DNA from: Lachnospiraceae bacterium
Lineage (GTDB): Bacteria; Bacillota_A; Clostridia; Lachnospirales; Lachnospiraceae
NCBI GenBank assembly: GCA_009911175.1
Contig: QXWX01000014.1
Span: 1-64,000 of the forward strand
Length of the DNA: 64,000 nt
Direction: 5' to 3'
A program made the position numbers and the translations under genes. This document shows positions 51,211-60,059 of the stretch, piece after piece (position 1 is the first letter of the stretch; every line of letters starts with the position of its first letter). A model generated the notes under the pieces. That model was not told where the DNA came from. It saw only the letters and a list, made by a program, of their open reading frames with translations, and did no database searches.

Positions 51211-51325
51211 TTAATAGGGTAAAAAATTCCGTAGGGGAAGGAGGAGCGTGCCGCAGAGTTCTGCGGAGGATACGCTTTTCCTGTATTAATGAACAGGGGA
51301 AATTCAGATAAAAAGGAGTGAGAAC

Positions 51326-52774
51326 ATGAACAGAAAACTAAAACGGTTCATCCCTGTATTTTTTTGGATGCTGGTGTGTATTGGTATTTCGATCTGCAAT
51401 CCGATCGAAGCTTCAGCGGCAGATTTCTATCTGAGCGCAACGGACGTTGACCAGACACAGCGGATGTTCAGGATCGCAATGAACCAGTCTGAATTCACGA
51501 ATGTGTACCAGACGCTCTTTGCGGTATGGGGAGATCAGAATGGTCAGAATGACATACAATGGTACCGGGCCGATGAGATGAGCGACGGGACTTATCTGTG
51601 CGATGTGCCGGTGAGCAATCATGGAGAGACAGGCAGCTATACGGTGCATGCGTATGTAGAGACCACGGACGGCTATCTGTATCTGATGGGGTATACCGGT
51701 TTCCAGGTGACAGCCGTATCTCAACCCTATTATGAGACTTATGCCGGCGATCTGACTGTAGCTGAGTTGAACGGCGGGGCTTCTTATCAGATTGATCTGT
51801 ACAATGCCAAGCTTCAGGGGCTGAGCGGCGTGCAGTTTGCGGTGTGGGCTGACCAGGGGGGACAGGATGACCTGTGGTGGTATCAGGGAACCAGATATAC
51901 GGACGGGAGTTTTTCCTGTACGGTTCCGATCAGCAGCCACGGACAGACAGGGAATTATAACGTACATGCTTATGCCGTGCTGTCCGACGGCTCCATGCAG
52001 TTCCTGACAGGAGGCACATTTTATGTTGAAAATAATATGACCGCAAGTATCCAGACGGCCAGGATCAGCGACTCGCAGTATCAGGTTCAGGTTGTAGCGC
52101 CCTGGGTTGACGGATACAGTTCCAGAGTCCTGTTCCCTACATGGAGCGAGGTGAACGGGCAGGATGACCTGGTCTGGTATGAGGGGGTCCGTTCCAGCGA
52201 CGGCATCTGGTATGTCAATGTGGACGGGACAAGCCATGGAAGTACGGGCACCTATATCACGCATGCATATATACAGATGAATGGGCAGAACAGTTTTGTG
52301 GGCGGAGTCAGCTATACGCTGAATTTTGCCACGCAGCCGAGAGCAGCAAGGGATGCCAGCGCAGTGATCGGAAGCATTACCAACGGATCCATGGATTCAG
52401 GGACAAAGCTGCTTACCTGCTATAACTGGGTTGTCAATAATATTTCTTACCAGACACTGCCGATTCCTCTGCAGCCAGAGGCCGGCTATTCCCAAGAAGA
52501 TTGGTATGCTATCTATGGGCTGGAGCAGAGAAGCGGGAACTGCTATTGCTATGCGGCAGCCTTTGCGGCGATGGCGCGCCAACTGGGATACAGCGCGACG
52601 ATGGTGTACGGTTCCGTGCCGCTGTATTCCGGCGGATGGGGCCCCCATGCATGGGTGGAGATTTATATGAACGGCGCCACCTATATCTGCGATCCGGAAT
52701 CCCAGTATGAAAATCCGGGCTATGGATTTTATATGACGACATATGCGACCGCTCCTTATGCATATCAGAAATAA
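51326..52774 (+). CDS. Secreted GBS Bsp-like repeat protein with transglutaminase-like domain
   Basis: The 482-residue precursor has a signal peptide (about 1-32, cut after ASA). Three Bsp-like repeats follow (about 33-130, 140-235 and 238-335), with recurring WxDQ(N/G)GQxD(D/I)xWY and S(N/S)HGxTGxYxxHAY. A transglutaminase-like cysteine protease domain follows (about 350-482) with Cys in SGNCYCYAA, His in WGPHAWVEIY and Asp in ICDPESQ. It probably acts in the cell wall on peptide cross-links; the substrate is unknown. AAAGGAGTGAG precedes the ATG. No sortase motif or membrane anchor is seen. Confidence 0.9.
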   Translation: MNRKLKRFIPVFFWMLVCIGISICNPIEASAADFYLSATDVDQTQRMFRIAMNQSEFTNVYQTLFAVWGDQNGQNDIQWYRADEMSDGTYLCDVPVSNHGETGSYTVHAYVETTDGYLYLMGYTGFQVTAVSQPYYETYAGDLTVAELNGGASYQIDLYNAKLQGLSGVQFAVWADQGGQDDLWWYQGTRYTDGSFSCTVPISSHGQTGNYNVHAYAVLSDGSMQFLTGGTFYVENNMTASIQTARISDSQYQVQVVAPWVDGYSSRVLFPTWSEVNGQDDLVWYEGVRSSDGIWYVNVDGTSHGSTGTYITHAYIQMNGQNSFVGGVSYTLNFATQPRAARDASAVIGSITNGSMDSGTKLLTCYNWVVNNISYQTLPIPLQPEAGYSQEDWYAIYGLEQRSGNCYCYAAAFAAMARQLGYSATMVYGSVPLYSGGWGPHAWVEIYMNGATYICDPESQYENPGYGFYMTTYATAPYAYQK

Positions 52775-52812
52775 TGTGGCGGCAGTTTGAGAAAGATATG
52801 GGGAGGGGATTT

Positions 52813-53460
52813 ATGAAACGTGTGATTTTGACAGGCCTTCTGGTGATCGGGGCGGCATGTCTGATCTTGGGCTGCGGCAAAAAAGAAAGCGGCCCGACGG
52901 AGGACCGGGCAGTGACCGAACAAACCGAAGGCAGGGAAGAAGAGAACGAGCCGGAGGAACAGGAAGAACCGAAGGATCAGGAAGAGGATACTCAGGATGG
53001 GGCGGCGCAGGAGGATGCCCCGGAAGCAGACGAAGCGGAGACCGGACAGAAGACGATCGGGAGCGAGTCTGCGGATGCGCATCGGGTACTGCTGACCAAT
53101 CATACCGGAGAAGCAATAACGGCGTTTTCGGTCAAAGCATCCTCTGACGCGGAATTTCCGGAGAACATGATGGAGGCGGATCAGAAGATCGGGAACGAGG
53201 AGACAGTCTGCCTGTATTACGCTCCATCTCAGGCGGAGGGGGCCCAGACCAGCTCCGGGAAGATGCTCAGAACGACCTATGAATTCAGCGTTGCCAACGA
53301 GAGCGGACGGGAGATCCGGATCGCCGGGCTGATGTTTGATGACATACAGGAGGCAGAGCTTTGCTTTGAGGATGGAGTCGGATTTATCAAATATGTCAGC
53401 GTGAATTCCGGAGAAGAGATCAGCACGAAGGAGATGGCATTGTCATTACAGGCTCAGTAG
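52813..53460 (+). CDS. Lipoprotein of unknown function (paralogue of the 57.4-kb gene)
   Basis: The 215-residue precursor has a lipoprotein signal peptide with lipobox LILG-C (Cys 21). A Glu/Asp/Gln-rich disordered segment follows (about 25-85), then a compact domain (about 88-215). The domain matches the lipoprotein at 57425: IG(S/E)ES.DA.R.LLTN, ITAFSVK, CLYY.P, EAEL.FED.VG.(I/V).Y.S, and S(T)KE.AL.L.AQ. ATG 52813 follows GGGGAGGGG. A terminator follows. The function is unknown. Confidence 0.85.
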   Translation: MKRVILTGLLVIGAACLILGCGKKESGPTEDRAVTEQTEGREEENEPEEQEEPKDQEEDTQDGAAQEDAPEADEAETGQKTIGSESADAHRVLLTNHTGEAITAFSVKASSDAEFPENMMEADQKIGNEETVCLYYAPSQAEGAQTSSGKMLRTTYEFSVANESGREIRIAGLMFDDIQEAELCFEDGVGFIKYVSVNSGEEISTKEMALSLQAQ

Positions 53461-53476
53461 GCCGAAGCGGATATAC

Positions 53477-53513
53477 GTGCAGGAGGTGTGAAAGCATCTC
53501 CTGCGCTTTTTAT
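53477..53513 (+). terminator. Rho-independent terminator
   Basis: GTGCAGGAG and CTCCTGCGC pair around a 12-nt loop and run into T5. It ends the transglutaminase/lipoprotein unit. Confidence 0.75.
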
Positions 53514-53543
53514 GGAAAATTCACAAAAAAATATAACATATAT

Positions 53544-53572
53544 TTGACAAAAACGTCTCCTGACGGTAGAAT
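53544..53572 (+). promoter_or_regulatory. Sigma-A promoter of the rhomboid-like gene
   Basis: TTGACA (53544-53549), 17-bp spacer, TAGAAT (53567-53572). Confidence 0.8.
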
Positions 53573-53617
53573 TATACATGATAGAATCGAAGAAAAGAAA
53601 AGAGGAGACGAAGACTT

Positions 53618-54448
53618 TTGAACTGGTTGGATCAATTAGAAAAAAAATTCGGCAGATATGCAATTCCAAACCTGACTATGTACCTGATCGGGGGCTATGT
53701 GATCGGATATATGGTCTCACTCATGCAGCCCGCCCTGCTTTCTTGGCTGACCCTGGAGCCGGCATATATTCTAAGAGGACAGGTCTGGCGGCTTTTGTCC
53801 TGGGTGTTGGTGCCGCCCAGCGGAAGTCTTCTGACGATCGTGATCATGATGCTGCTTTACTATCAGCTGGGCACGGCGCTGGAGAGGACATGGGGGGCCT
53901 TTCGTTATAATGTCTATATTTTTTCCGGGGTTTTATTTACCGTGCTGGGTGCTTTCATCCTGGCCGTGTTTTTCGGCACGGATATGGTGGGATACGGCAG
54001 ATTTTTCAGCACGTACTATATTAATATGTCTATTTTTCTTGCGTTTGCGGCCAGTTATCCGGATATGGAGCTTCTGCTGTATTTTGTGCTGCCCATCAAG
54101 ATCAAGTGGATGGCTTATGTCTATGTGGCCTATATCCTGTATGACCTGGTCAGGGGAAACTGGATGACAAGGACGGCCATCGTGGCTTCCCTTTTGAATT
54201 TTATTTTGTTTTTTCTGTCCGGCAGGAATATGCGGCCCTATACACCGAAGGAGCAGGCGAGAAAGCGGAAGTTTAAGAAACAGTCGCGTCCGCATATGAC
54301 CTATGCGAACGGCGCCATGCACCGATGCGCGGTGTGCGGGAGGACGGAACTGGACGACCCCTCCCTGGAATTCAGATTCTGTTCCAAATGTAACGGCAAT
54401 TATGAGTATTGTCAGGATCATCTATTTACACATGAGCACGTAAAGTAA
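53618..54448 (+). CDS. Rhomboid-like membrane protein lacking the catalytic serine, with zinc-ribbon tail (TTG start)
   Basis: The 276-residue protein has about six helices (about 17-210) with rhomboid-like features (WRLLSWVLVPPSGS; YYQLGTALERTWGAFRYNVY). Active rhomboid proteases carry a GxSG serine in helix 4 and a His in helix 6. Neither is evident here: the matching region reads FFSTYYINMSIFLAFAAS. It may be a non-proteolytic pseudo-rhomboid. The C-terminal tail has a Cx2C...Cx2C zinc-ribbon pattern (RCAVCGRTE...FCSKCNGNYEYC). TTG 53618 follows GAGGAG. The function is unknown. Confidence 0.85.
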   Translation: MNWLDQLEKKFGRYAIPNLTMYLIGGYVIGYMVSLMQPALLSWLTLEPAYILRGQVWRLLSWVLVPPSGSLLTIVIMMLLYYQLGTALERTWGAFRYNVYIFSGVLFTVLGAFILAVFFGTDMVGYGRFFSTYYINMSIFLAFAASYPDMELLLYFVLPIKIKWMAYVYVAYILYDLVRGNWMTRTAIVASLLNFILFFLSGRNMRPYTPKEQARKRKFKKQSRPHMTYANGAMHRCAVCGRTELDDPSLEFRFCSKCNGNYEYCQDHLFTHEHVK

Positions 54449-54528
54449 CGTGTGTGAAAACAACTTATGAGGACGGAGATTCTTCCGGGAACATGGAATC
54501 TCCGCAGGGGACTTTTGGAGAAGCAGCT

Positions 54529-55932
54529 ATGGTTTTTAGTTCAATGACATTTCTCTGCGTATTTTTTCCGGCGGTATTTTTATTGTATCATGTGATACCG
54601 TCCATGCGCGCAAAGAATGTTCTGCTGATCATCAGCAGTTTATTATTTTATTCATACGGCGAGCCTGTCTATGTACTCCTGATGGCAGGCAGCGCAAGCC
54701 TGAATTATCTGTATGGCCTGCTGATGGAATGGTCCGGAAGGCGTAAGCCGGTTCTGATCCTGGCCGTATGTACCAATTTTCTGATACTTGGAATTTTTAA
54801 ATATGCGGATATGCTGATCGGGACATGCAATGGACTGACCGGGGCGCGGATCCCGCCCTTAAAGGTCAGCCTGCCGATCGGAATCTCGTTTTTTACGTTC
54901 CAGGCATTGTCTTATGTCATAGATGTATACCGGGGCCAGGTGAAGGCGCAGAAAAATTATGGAAGTATGCTGCTTTATATTTCGTTTTTTCCGCAGCTGA
55001 TCGCCGGACCGATCGTAAAATATCATGATATCGAACAGCAGATCTCAAACAGAACAACCGATGTGAAAGAGATCGCGGCCGGATTCCGCAGATTTATCGT
55101 CGGCTTGTCCAAGAAGGTTCTGCTTTCCAATACGGCTGCGCTGGCAGCGGACGCAGTGTTTGCCGCAGAACTGTCCCAAGTCAATATTCTGTCTGCGTGG
55201 ATCGGGGCGGTATCCTACCTGTTCCAGATCTATTTTGATTTTTCCGGCTACAGCGACATGGCCATCGGACTGGGGCATATGTTTGGCTTTACCTTTCAGG
55301 AAAATTTTAACTACCCGTATATTTCCGGCAGTGTACAGGAATTCTGGCGCAGATGGCATATCTCACTGTCTACCTGGTTTAAGGAGTATCTGTATATCCC
55401 ACTCGGAGGAAATAGAAAGGGCGCCGCGCGTACATACATGAATAAGCTGATCGTGTTTTTCTGCACCGGGCTGTGGCATGGGGCAAACTGGACATTTGTA
55501 GTGTGGGGGCTGTATCATGGTCTGTTTTTATTGCTGGAGGGAATCCTTCCGGTGAAAAAACTGCCCAGAGTGCTGGGGCATCTTTATACCATGCTTGCCG
55601 TGTGCACAGGATTTGTGATCTTTCGGGCAGATACGCTGTTCCAGGGAGTTTCCCTGATCGGGAAGATGTTTGCCGGGATGTCCTTCGGGCCGGAGGCCAT
55701 GAGCTTTGCCCTGCGGCAGATGAACCCTCTGCTGGTGCTTACCCTGGCAGTCTGTGTCTTTGCGTCCTGCCCGGTCAGACAATGGGGAAGCCGGCTGGCA
55801 GAGAGATCAGGAGGCGCCGCGGAGCTGATTTTCAGACCAGGCTCCTATGTGTGCACGGTCGTGCTCCTGGTATTGTGTATGCTGAGTCTGTCCGGGGGGA
55901 CCTATAATCCGTTTATCTACTTCCGGTTTTAG
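54529..55932 (+). CDS. MBOAT family O-acyltransferase (AlgI/DltB-like)
   Basis: The 467-residue protein has about ten helices and the MBOAT catalytic His motif GLWHGANWTFVVWGLYHG. The conserved EFWRRWHISLSTWFKEYLYIPLGG comes before it. It should transfer acetyl groups across the membrane for O-acetylation of an extracellular polysaccharide or cell-wall polymer; the polymer is not known. ATG 54529 (MVFSSMTFLCVFFP) follows GGAGAAG. The next gene encodes the DHHW partner 12 bp downstream. Confidence 0.94.
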   Translation: MVFSSMTFLCVFFPAVFLLYHVIPSMRAKNVLLIISSLLFYSYGEPVYVLLMAGSASLNYLYGLLMEWSGRRKPVLILAVCTNFLILGIFKYADMLIGTCNGLTGARIPPLKVSLPIGISFFTFQALSYVIDVYRGQVKAQKNYGSMLLYISFFPQLIAGPIVKYHDIEQQISNRTTDVKEIAAGFRRFIVGLSKKVLLSNTAALAADAVFAAELSQVNILSAWIGAVSYLFQIYFDFSGYSDMAIGLGHMFGFTFQENFNYPYISGSVQEFWRRWHISLSTWFKEYLYIPLGGNRKGAARTYMNKLIVFFCTGLWHGANWTFVVWGLYHGLFLLLEGILPVKKLPRVLGHLYTMLAVCTGFVIFRADTLFQGVSLIGKMFAGMSFGPEAMSFALRQMNPLLVLTLAVCVFASCPVRQWGSRLAERSGGAAELIFRPGSYVCTVVLLVLCMLSLSGGTYNPFIYFRF

Positions 55933-55944
55933 AAAAGGAATGAA

Positions 55945-57360
55945 GTGAATGAGACGATGAAAAAGAAAATCTGGTACCTGATCTATATAGCGGCTGTCCT
56001 GGTCCTCGTTCTGGTTCCGTTTGCGGGAATGAGCGTGGCAGCGACCAATGAAACAACAGAAAACAAAGAACTGGCAGCATTTCCAAAGCTTCGGACTGAC
56101 GGGATATGGAATCCCCGGTTTCTGGGAGAACTGGGTACGTATTTTGAAGAGCATTTTGCGTTTCGGCAGGAATTGGTGGCGGCCAACGCGCTGCTCAGGG
56201 GGCGCCTTCTTGGCGTGTCGGCCTCGGACCAGGTGCTGGTGGGGAAGGACGGCTGGCTCTATTTTACGGGGACTTTGGATGACTATCTGGGAGAGAACCA
56301 GATGTCGGACAAGGGACTCCGGAACGCAGTCAGCAACCTCTCTCTGATGCAGCAGCACATTGAGGAGAGGGGGAGCAGATTTGTGCTTACCATAGCTCCC
56401 AATAAAAATTCCCTGTATGACGGTAATATGCCGTCCAATTATCTGCGGGGAAGGGACAATAACCGGGTCCGCATCAATGCCCTCCTCAAAGAGGCGGGGA
56501 TCCATTATGTGGATCTGTATGAGGCCTTTGAAGAATCGGAGGAATGCCTGTATCTGCAGGAGGATTCCCACTGGAACAACAAGGGAGCGCTTCTGGCATG
56601 CAGCAGGCTGCTGGAGGGACTTGACAGGGAATTAGACGGGGCTTCCTATTCTTCCTGCGAGGTCAGGAAGGAACAGACCGGAGATCTGGCAGAGATGCTT
56701 TATTCCGTGGCTGCGGAGCCGGAGGATAATATTTATTATGACCGGATCCCAATCTATGCATATGTCAATGACGTAAAAAGCACAGAGGAGGATTGGATCG
56801 AGACCATCAATCCAAACGGACAGGGAACGCTTCTCATGTTCCGGGATTCCTTCGGAAATTCCATGCTTCCTTTTCTGGCAAATGAATTTGAGCATGGGTA
56901 TTTTTCCCGTCTGGTGCCTTACAATCTGGGAAATCTGGATCAGTATCGTCCGGAGTATGTGATCGTGGAACGGGTGGAGAGGAGAATTTCCTTTTTTGCG
57001 GAGCAGCCCCCTGTCATGGAGGGGCCGGTACGGGTGCCGGAGAATCTGACTGCGGCGGCAACCGATACCACATTTTCCATCAGAGAGGACGGCTCCTGGT
57101 ATGTGGTTGAGGGGAGACTGGATCCGGATTTTGTAAAAATGGATTCGCAGATCTATGTATCGGTCCGGACAGAGGACGGGGAAGCCGTTACGCGTGAGGC
57201 GTTCTGCACTTCGTCAATGGACGAAGAGGGGTGGAATGATGACGGATATCAGCTCTATCTGAAAAAGTCGTCCCTCCCGGAGGGGAAGGTGCGTATGGAT
57301 ATCATTCTCGTAAACGGCGATATCCAGACGATCGTACGGACAGAAGAGCTGAAAAGATAA
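55945..57360 (+). CDS. DHHW/AlgJ-like protein, partner of the MBOAT acyltransferase
   Basis: The 471-residue protein has one N-terminal anchor helix (about 8-27) and an extracytoplasmic SGNH-like domain with the DSHWNNKGA motif (family motif DHHW/DSHW) and the FRDSFGNS nucleophile block. This is the usual layout of AlgJ/AlgX-type acetyltransferase partners. It should complete acetyl transfer outside the membrane. The start is GTG 55945 after AAAAGGA, or ATG 55957. It forms a two-gene cassette with the MBOAT gene. Confidence 0.9.
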   Translation: MNETMKKKIWYLIYIAAVLVLVLVPFAGMSVAATNETTENKELAAFPKLRTDGIWNPRFLGELGTYFEEHFAFRQELVAANALLRGRLLGVSASDQVLVGKDGWLYFTGTLDDYLGENQMSDKGLRNAVSNLSLMQQHIEERGSRFVLTIAPNKNSLYDGNMPSNYLRGRDNNRVRINALLKEAGIHYVDLYEAFEESEECLYLQEDSHWNNKGALLACSRLLEGLDRELDGASYSSCEVRKEQTGDLAEMLYSVAAEPEDNIYYDRIPIYAYVNDVKSTEEDWIETINPNGQGTLLMFRDSFGNSMLPFLANEFEHGYFSRLVPYNLGNLDQYRPEYVIVERVERRISFFAEQPPVMEGPVRVPENLTAAATDTTFSIREDGSWYVVEGRLDPDFVKMDSQIYVSVRTEDGEAVTREAFCTSSMDEEGWNDDGYQLYLKKSSLPEGKVRMDIILVNGDIQTIVRTEELKR

Positions 57361-57424
57361 AATACGGACCGGACGGTCCCGGTGAAAGCAGAAAAAGAAT
57401 GAGAGTTACGGAGGATACGATCAG

Positions 57425-58309
57425 ATGAAAAAGAGAACTTTTACAAGAATTTTGGTGATTGGGACAGCCTGCCTGGTTCTTGGATGCGGAAAAAAAGAAG
57501 AAAGCACACAGGAAGCGAAAGAACCGGAAACAAAGATCAGTGAAGAAAAGGAGGTGGAAAAGGAAGAAGAGACAGAGTACAAAACCATAGGAGAGGAATC
57601 CAGGGATGCCCTCAGGATTTTGCTGACCAACCAGATGGGAGGAGATATCATCGGCCTGTCGGTGAAGGAATCAACCGCGAAGGAGGCATCGGACAATCTG
57701 CTGGACGAGGGAATGCGGATCAAGGAAGAGGAAACGTTATGCTTGTATTATACACCGGAGGAAGGCGATTCGGCAGAAGATTCAAAGACCCCGGTCACAT
57801 ATGACCTCAGCCTGGCATATGAGGATGAACATGTGGTTGAGATTACGGGGCTTGAACTGGATGATATGGAAGAGGCAGAGCTGCATTTTGAAGATGAGGT
57901 TGGATATGTAACATATAAGAGTGCGGATTCAGGAAAAGAAGTCAGCACAAAAGAGACGGCGCTTGCGCTGAAGGCACAGAGAGAGGCCCAGGCTGCTGCG
58001 GAGAAGGCAAAGAAGGAAGAGGCCAAAAAAGAAGAGGAACGCAAAGCAGCCGAGCAGGCCAAAAAAGAAGCGGAGGCGGCTGCTGCGGCGCAGGCGGAGG
58101 CACAGGCTCAGACGCAGTATGAACAGCAGTACTATGAGGAGCCGACTTATCAGGAGCCGGTCTATGAGGAGCCGGTTTATCAGGAGCCGGTCTATGAAGA
58201 ACCGGTTTATCAGGAGCCGGTTTACGAACAGCCGGCTGATTCCGGCGGACAGGATGTCAGCCAATCCGGGGAAAGCTGTCTTGGCGGACAGGGAGTACTG
58301 CGGTATTAA
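57425..58309 (+). CDS. Lipoprotein of unknown function with YEEPVYQEP repeats (paralogue of the 52.8-kb gene)
   Basis: The 294-residue precursor has a lipobox LVLG-C (Cys 20) and a charged linker. The domain (about 55-182) is shared with the lipoprotein at 52813. Beyond that domain it has an Ala/Lys/Glu-rich helix (about 183-230) and a tail of about seven EEPVYQEPVY-type pentapeptides (about 237-275), a typical wall-spanning or low-complexity region. GGAGG precedes the ATG. It follows the acyltransferase cassette on the same strand. The function is unknown. Confidence 0.85.
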   Translation: MKKRTFTRILVIGTACLVLGCGKKEESTQEAKEPETKISEEKEVEKEEETEYKTIGEESRDALRILLTNQMGGDIIGLSVKESTAKEASDNLLDEGMRIKEEETLCLYYTPEEGDSAEDSKTPVTYDLSLAYEDEHVVEITGLELDDMEEAELHFEDEVGYVTYKSADSGKEVSTKETALALKAQREAQAAAEKAKKEEAKKEEERKAAEQAKKEAEAAAAAQAEAQAQTQYEQQYYEEPTYQEPVYEEPVYQEPVYEEPVYQEPVYEQPADSGGQDVSQSGESCLGGQGVLRY

Positions 58310-58310
58310 G

Positions 58311-58437
58311 GGTATGAAAACAGGATACGGGAATTGCCTGCATTAAAAATCTGCTTCGCAGATGGCGGGCACGCAATCACTTGCTATGCAAGTGGTTACA
58401 TTCAGCAGGCAATTAATTTGCTGTGCGAATTGGTTAC
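58311..58437 (+). repeat. Composite hairpin repeat upstream of pyk (GGTTAC module, tandem)
   Basis: It matches the dxs-upstream element: GGATACGGGAATTGCC(T/C)GCATTAAAA, CTGCTTCGCAG, then a CACTTG/CAAGTG hairpin followed by GGTTAC (to 58399), and a second CAATTAATTTG/CGAATTG module followed by GGTTAC (58407-58437). The tandem duplication of the last module is unique to this copy. It ends about 6 bp before the pyk ribosome-binding site. Confidence 0.75.
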
Positions 58438-58458
58438 AAATAAAGGGAGAATATAAAA

Positions 58459-59895
58459 ATGAAAAAGACAAAGATTGTATGTACGATGGGTCCGAGTACG
58501 GACGACAAAGAAGTATTGCGCAGTATCATCCGGGGCGGGATGGATGTGGCACGTTTTAATTTTTCCCATGGCACCCATCCGGAGCAGAAGGCAAGGATGG
58601 ACATGCTCAAGCTGATCCGGGAGGAGGAGCATGCCAATACGGCGATCCTGCTCGATACGAAGGGACCAGAGATCCGTACCGGTGTATTAAAGGACGGCAA
58701 AAAGGTAAAACTGGAGGCAGGGGCTATGATCACGCTGACTCCGGAAGAGGTTGCGGGGGATGCGCAGAGGGTATCCATCACATATGACGGTCTGGCGGAG
58801 GATGTGGATCGAGGGAAGAAGATCTTGATTGATGACGGCCTGATCGAACTGGAAGTGGTGAAAAAGGACGGTAAGGATATCCAGTGCCGGATTATCAACG
58901 GAGGCGAGCTGGGTGAGCGCAAGGGGATCAATGTACCCAATGTTCCGGTACGGCTCCCGGCCATTACGGAAAAGGACAAGGAAGACATCAAGTTCGGGGT
59001 GGAGCAGGACATTGACTTTATCGCGGCTTCCTTTGTACGGAACGCGGAATGCATCCTGGAGATCAAGGCATACCTGAAATCCCTGCATGCGCAGTATATC
59101 CCGATCATCGCCAAGATCGAGAATGCGGAAGGCATCCGCAACATTGACGAGATTATCCGCGCGGCGGACGGGATCATGGTAGCCAGAGGAGATCTGGGCG
59201 TGGAGATTCCGGCGGAAGAGCTGCCCTACCTGCAGAAGATGCTGATCCAGAAATGCAACAGTAATTTTAAGACAGTCATTACGGCGACCCAGATGCTGGA
59301 TTCCATGATCCGCAATCCCCGTCCCACCCGTGCGGAGGTGACGGATGTGGCCAATGCGGTCTATGACGGCACGGCTGCGGTGATGCTGTCTGGTGAGACG
59401 GCTGCAGGAAAGTATCCGCTCGAGGCATTGAAGATGATGGTCCATATCGTGGAGAACGCGGAGGAGCATCTGGATTATGACAGACTGCTCTCCCAGGCCG
59501 GCGATCATCTGAAATCCAGTGTGTCCACGGCAATCGGATATTCTTCCGTGCTGGCGGCATCCAATCTGAATGCAAAATGTATCATCACGCCGTCGGTGTC
59601 CGGCGCGACCACACGGTATGTATCGAATATGAAACCGCGGCAGGAAATCCTCGGCGTAACGCCCAGTGACCGGGCGCTCCGCAGGATGTCCATTTACTGG
59701 GGCGTCACTCCGCTGAAATCTCTGGAATTCAGCACAACGGATGATGTCTGCAACGGCGCTATTGAGCTTGCGCAGGTAAAACAATTTGTGGACACGGGAG
59801 ATATCGTTGTCCTTACGGCAGGGATGCCGTCACCGAATGTACGGGAAGAGATCGGCGGGGTGAGCAATATGATGCGGATTGCCACGATAGAGTAA
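58459..59895 (+). CDS. pyk: Pyruvate kinase
   Basis: It converts phosphoenolpyruvate and ADP to pyruvate and ATP in glycolysis. The 478-residue length is the short form without the C-terminal PEP-utilising extension. It carries MKKTKIVCTMGPST at the N-terminus, the catalytic Lys region (IPIIAKIENAEGIRNIDEI), MVARGDLGVEIP and the ATQMLDSM segment. ATG 58459 follows AAAGGGAG. A terminator follows. Confidence 0.97.
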   Translation: MKKTKIVCTMGPSTDDKEVLRSIIRGGMDVARFNFSHGTHPEQKARMDMLKLIREEEHANTAILLDTKGPEIRTGVLKDGKKVKLEAGAMITLTPEEVAGDAQRVSITYDGLAEDVDRGKKILIDDGLIELEVVKKDGKDIQCRIINGGELGERKGINVPNVPVRLPAITEKDKEDIKFGVEQDIDFIAASFVRNAECILEIKAYLKSLHAQYIPIIAKIENAEGIRNIDEIIRAADGIMVARGDLGVEIPAEELPYLQKMLIQKCNSNFKTVITATQMLDSMIRNPRPTRAEVTDVANAVYDGTAAVMLSGETAAGKYPLEALKMMVHIVENAEEHLDYDRLLSQAGDHLKSSVSTAIGYSSVLAASNLNAKCIITPSVSGATTRYVSNMKPRQEILGVTPSDRALRRMSIYWGVTPLKSLEFSTTDDVCNGAIELAQVKQFVDTGDIVVLTAGMPSPNVREEIGGVSNMMRIATIE

Positions 59896-59911
59896 GGAAC
59901 TGTAGGAAAAT
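59896..59911 (+). repeat. MITE-end sequence after pyk
   Basis: GGAACTGTAGGAAAAT is identical to the end of the 157-bp palindrome at 16623. It starts directly after the pyk stop and runs into the pyk terminator stem. Confidence 0.6.
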
Positions 59912-59953
59912 CCTCTGAATTCCCCGTTTGGCGGGGGAGTCAGAGGATTTTAT
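59906..59953 (+). terminator. Rho-independent terminator of pyk
   Basis: AAAATCCTCTGA...CCCCG pairs with CGGGG...TCAGAGGATTTT around TTTGG and ends in TTTT. Confidence 0.85.
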
Positions 59954-60059
59954 GTGACACATGTGTTACAGGGGTGACTGCGGATTGCCGCAAAGCAGAA
60001 TGTATCATTTTGTACTGTGGCAGTTTCCGGGAGTGCTTTTGGATGAAATGAGGTGAAAC

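Noticed and set aside
51211..51325. Riboswitch in the leader of the transglutaminase-like gene
   Set aside because: A small hairpin is present, but I cannot match it to any riboswitch class (cyclic-di-GMP, cyclic-di-AMP, lysine and others considered).
58311..58437. Possible CRISPR-like repeat array before pyk
   Set aside because: The modules are palindromic, differ in sequence and spacing, lack unique spacers of equal length, and have no cas genes nearby.
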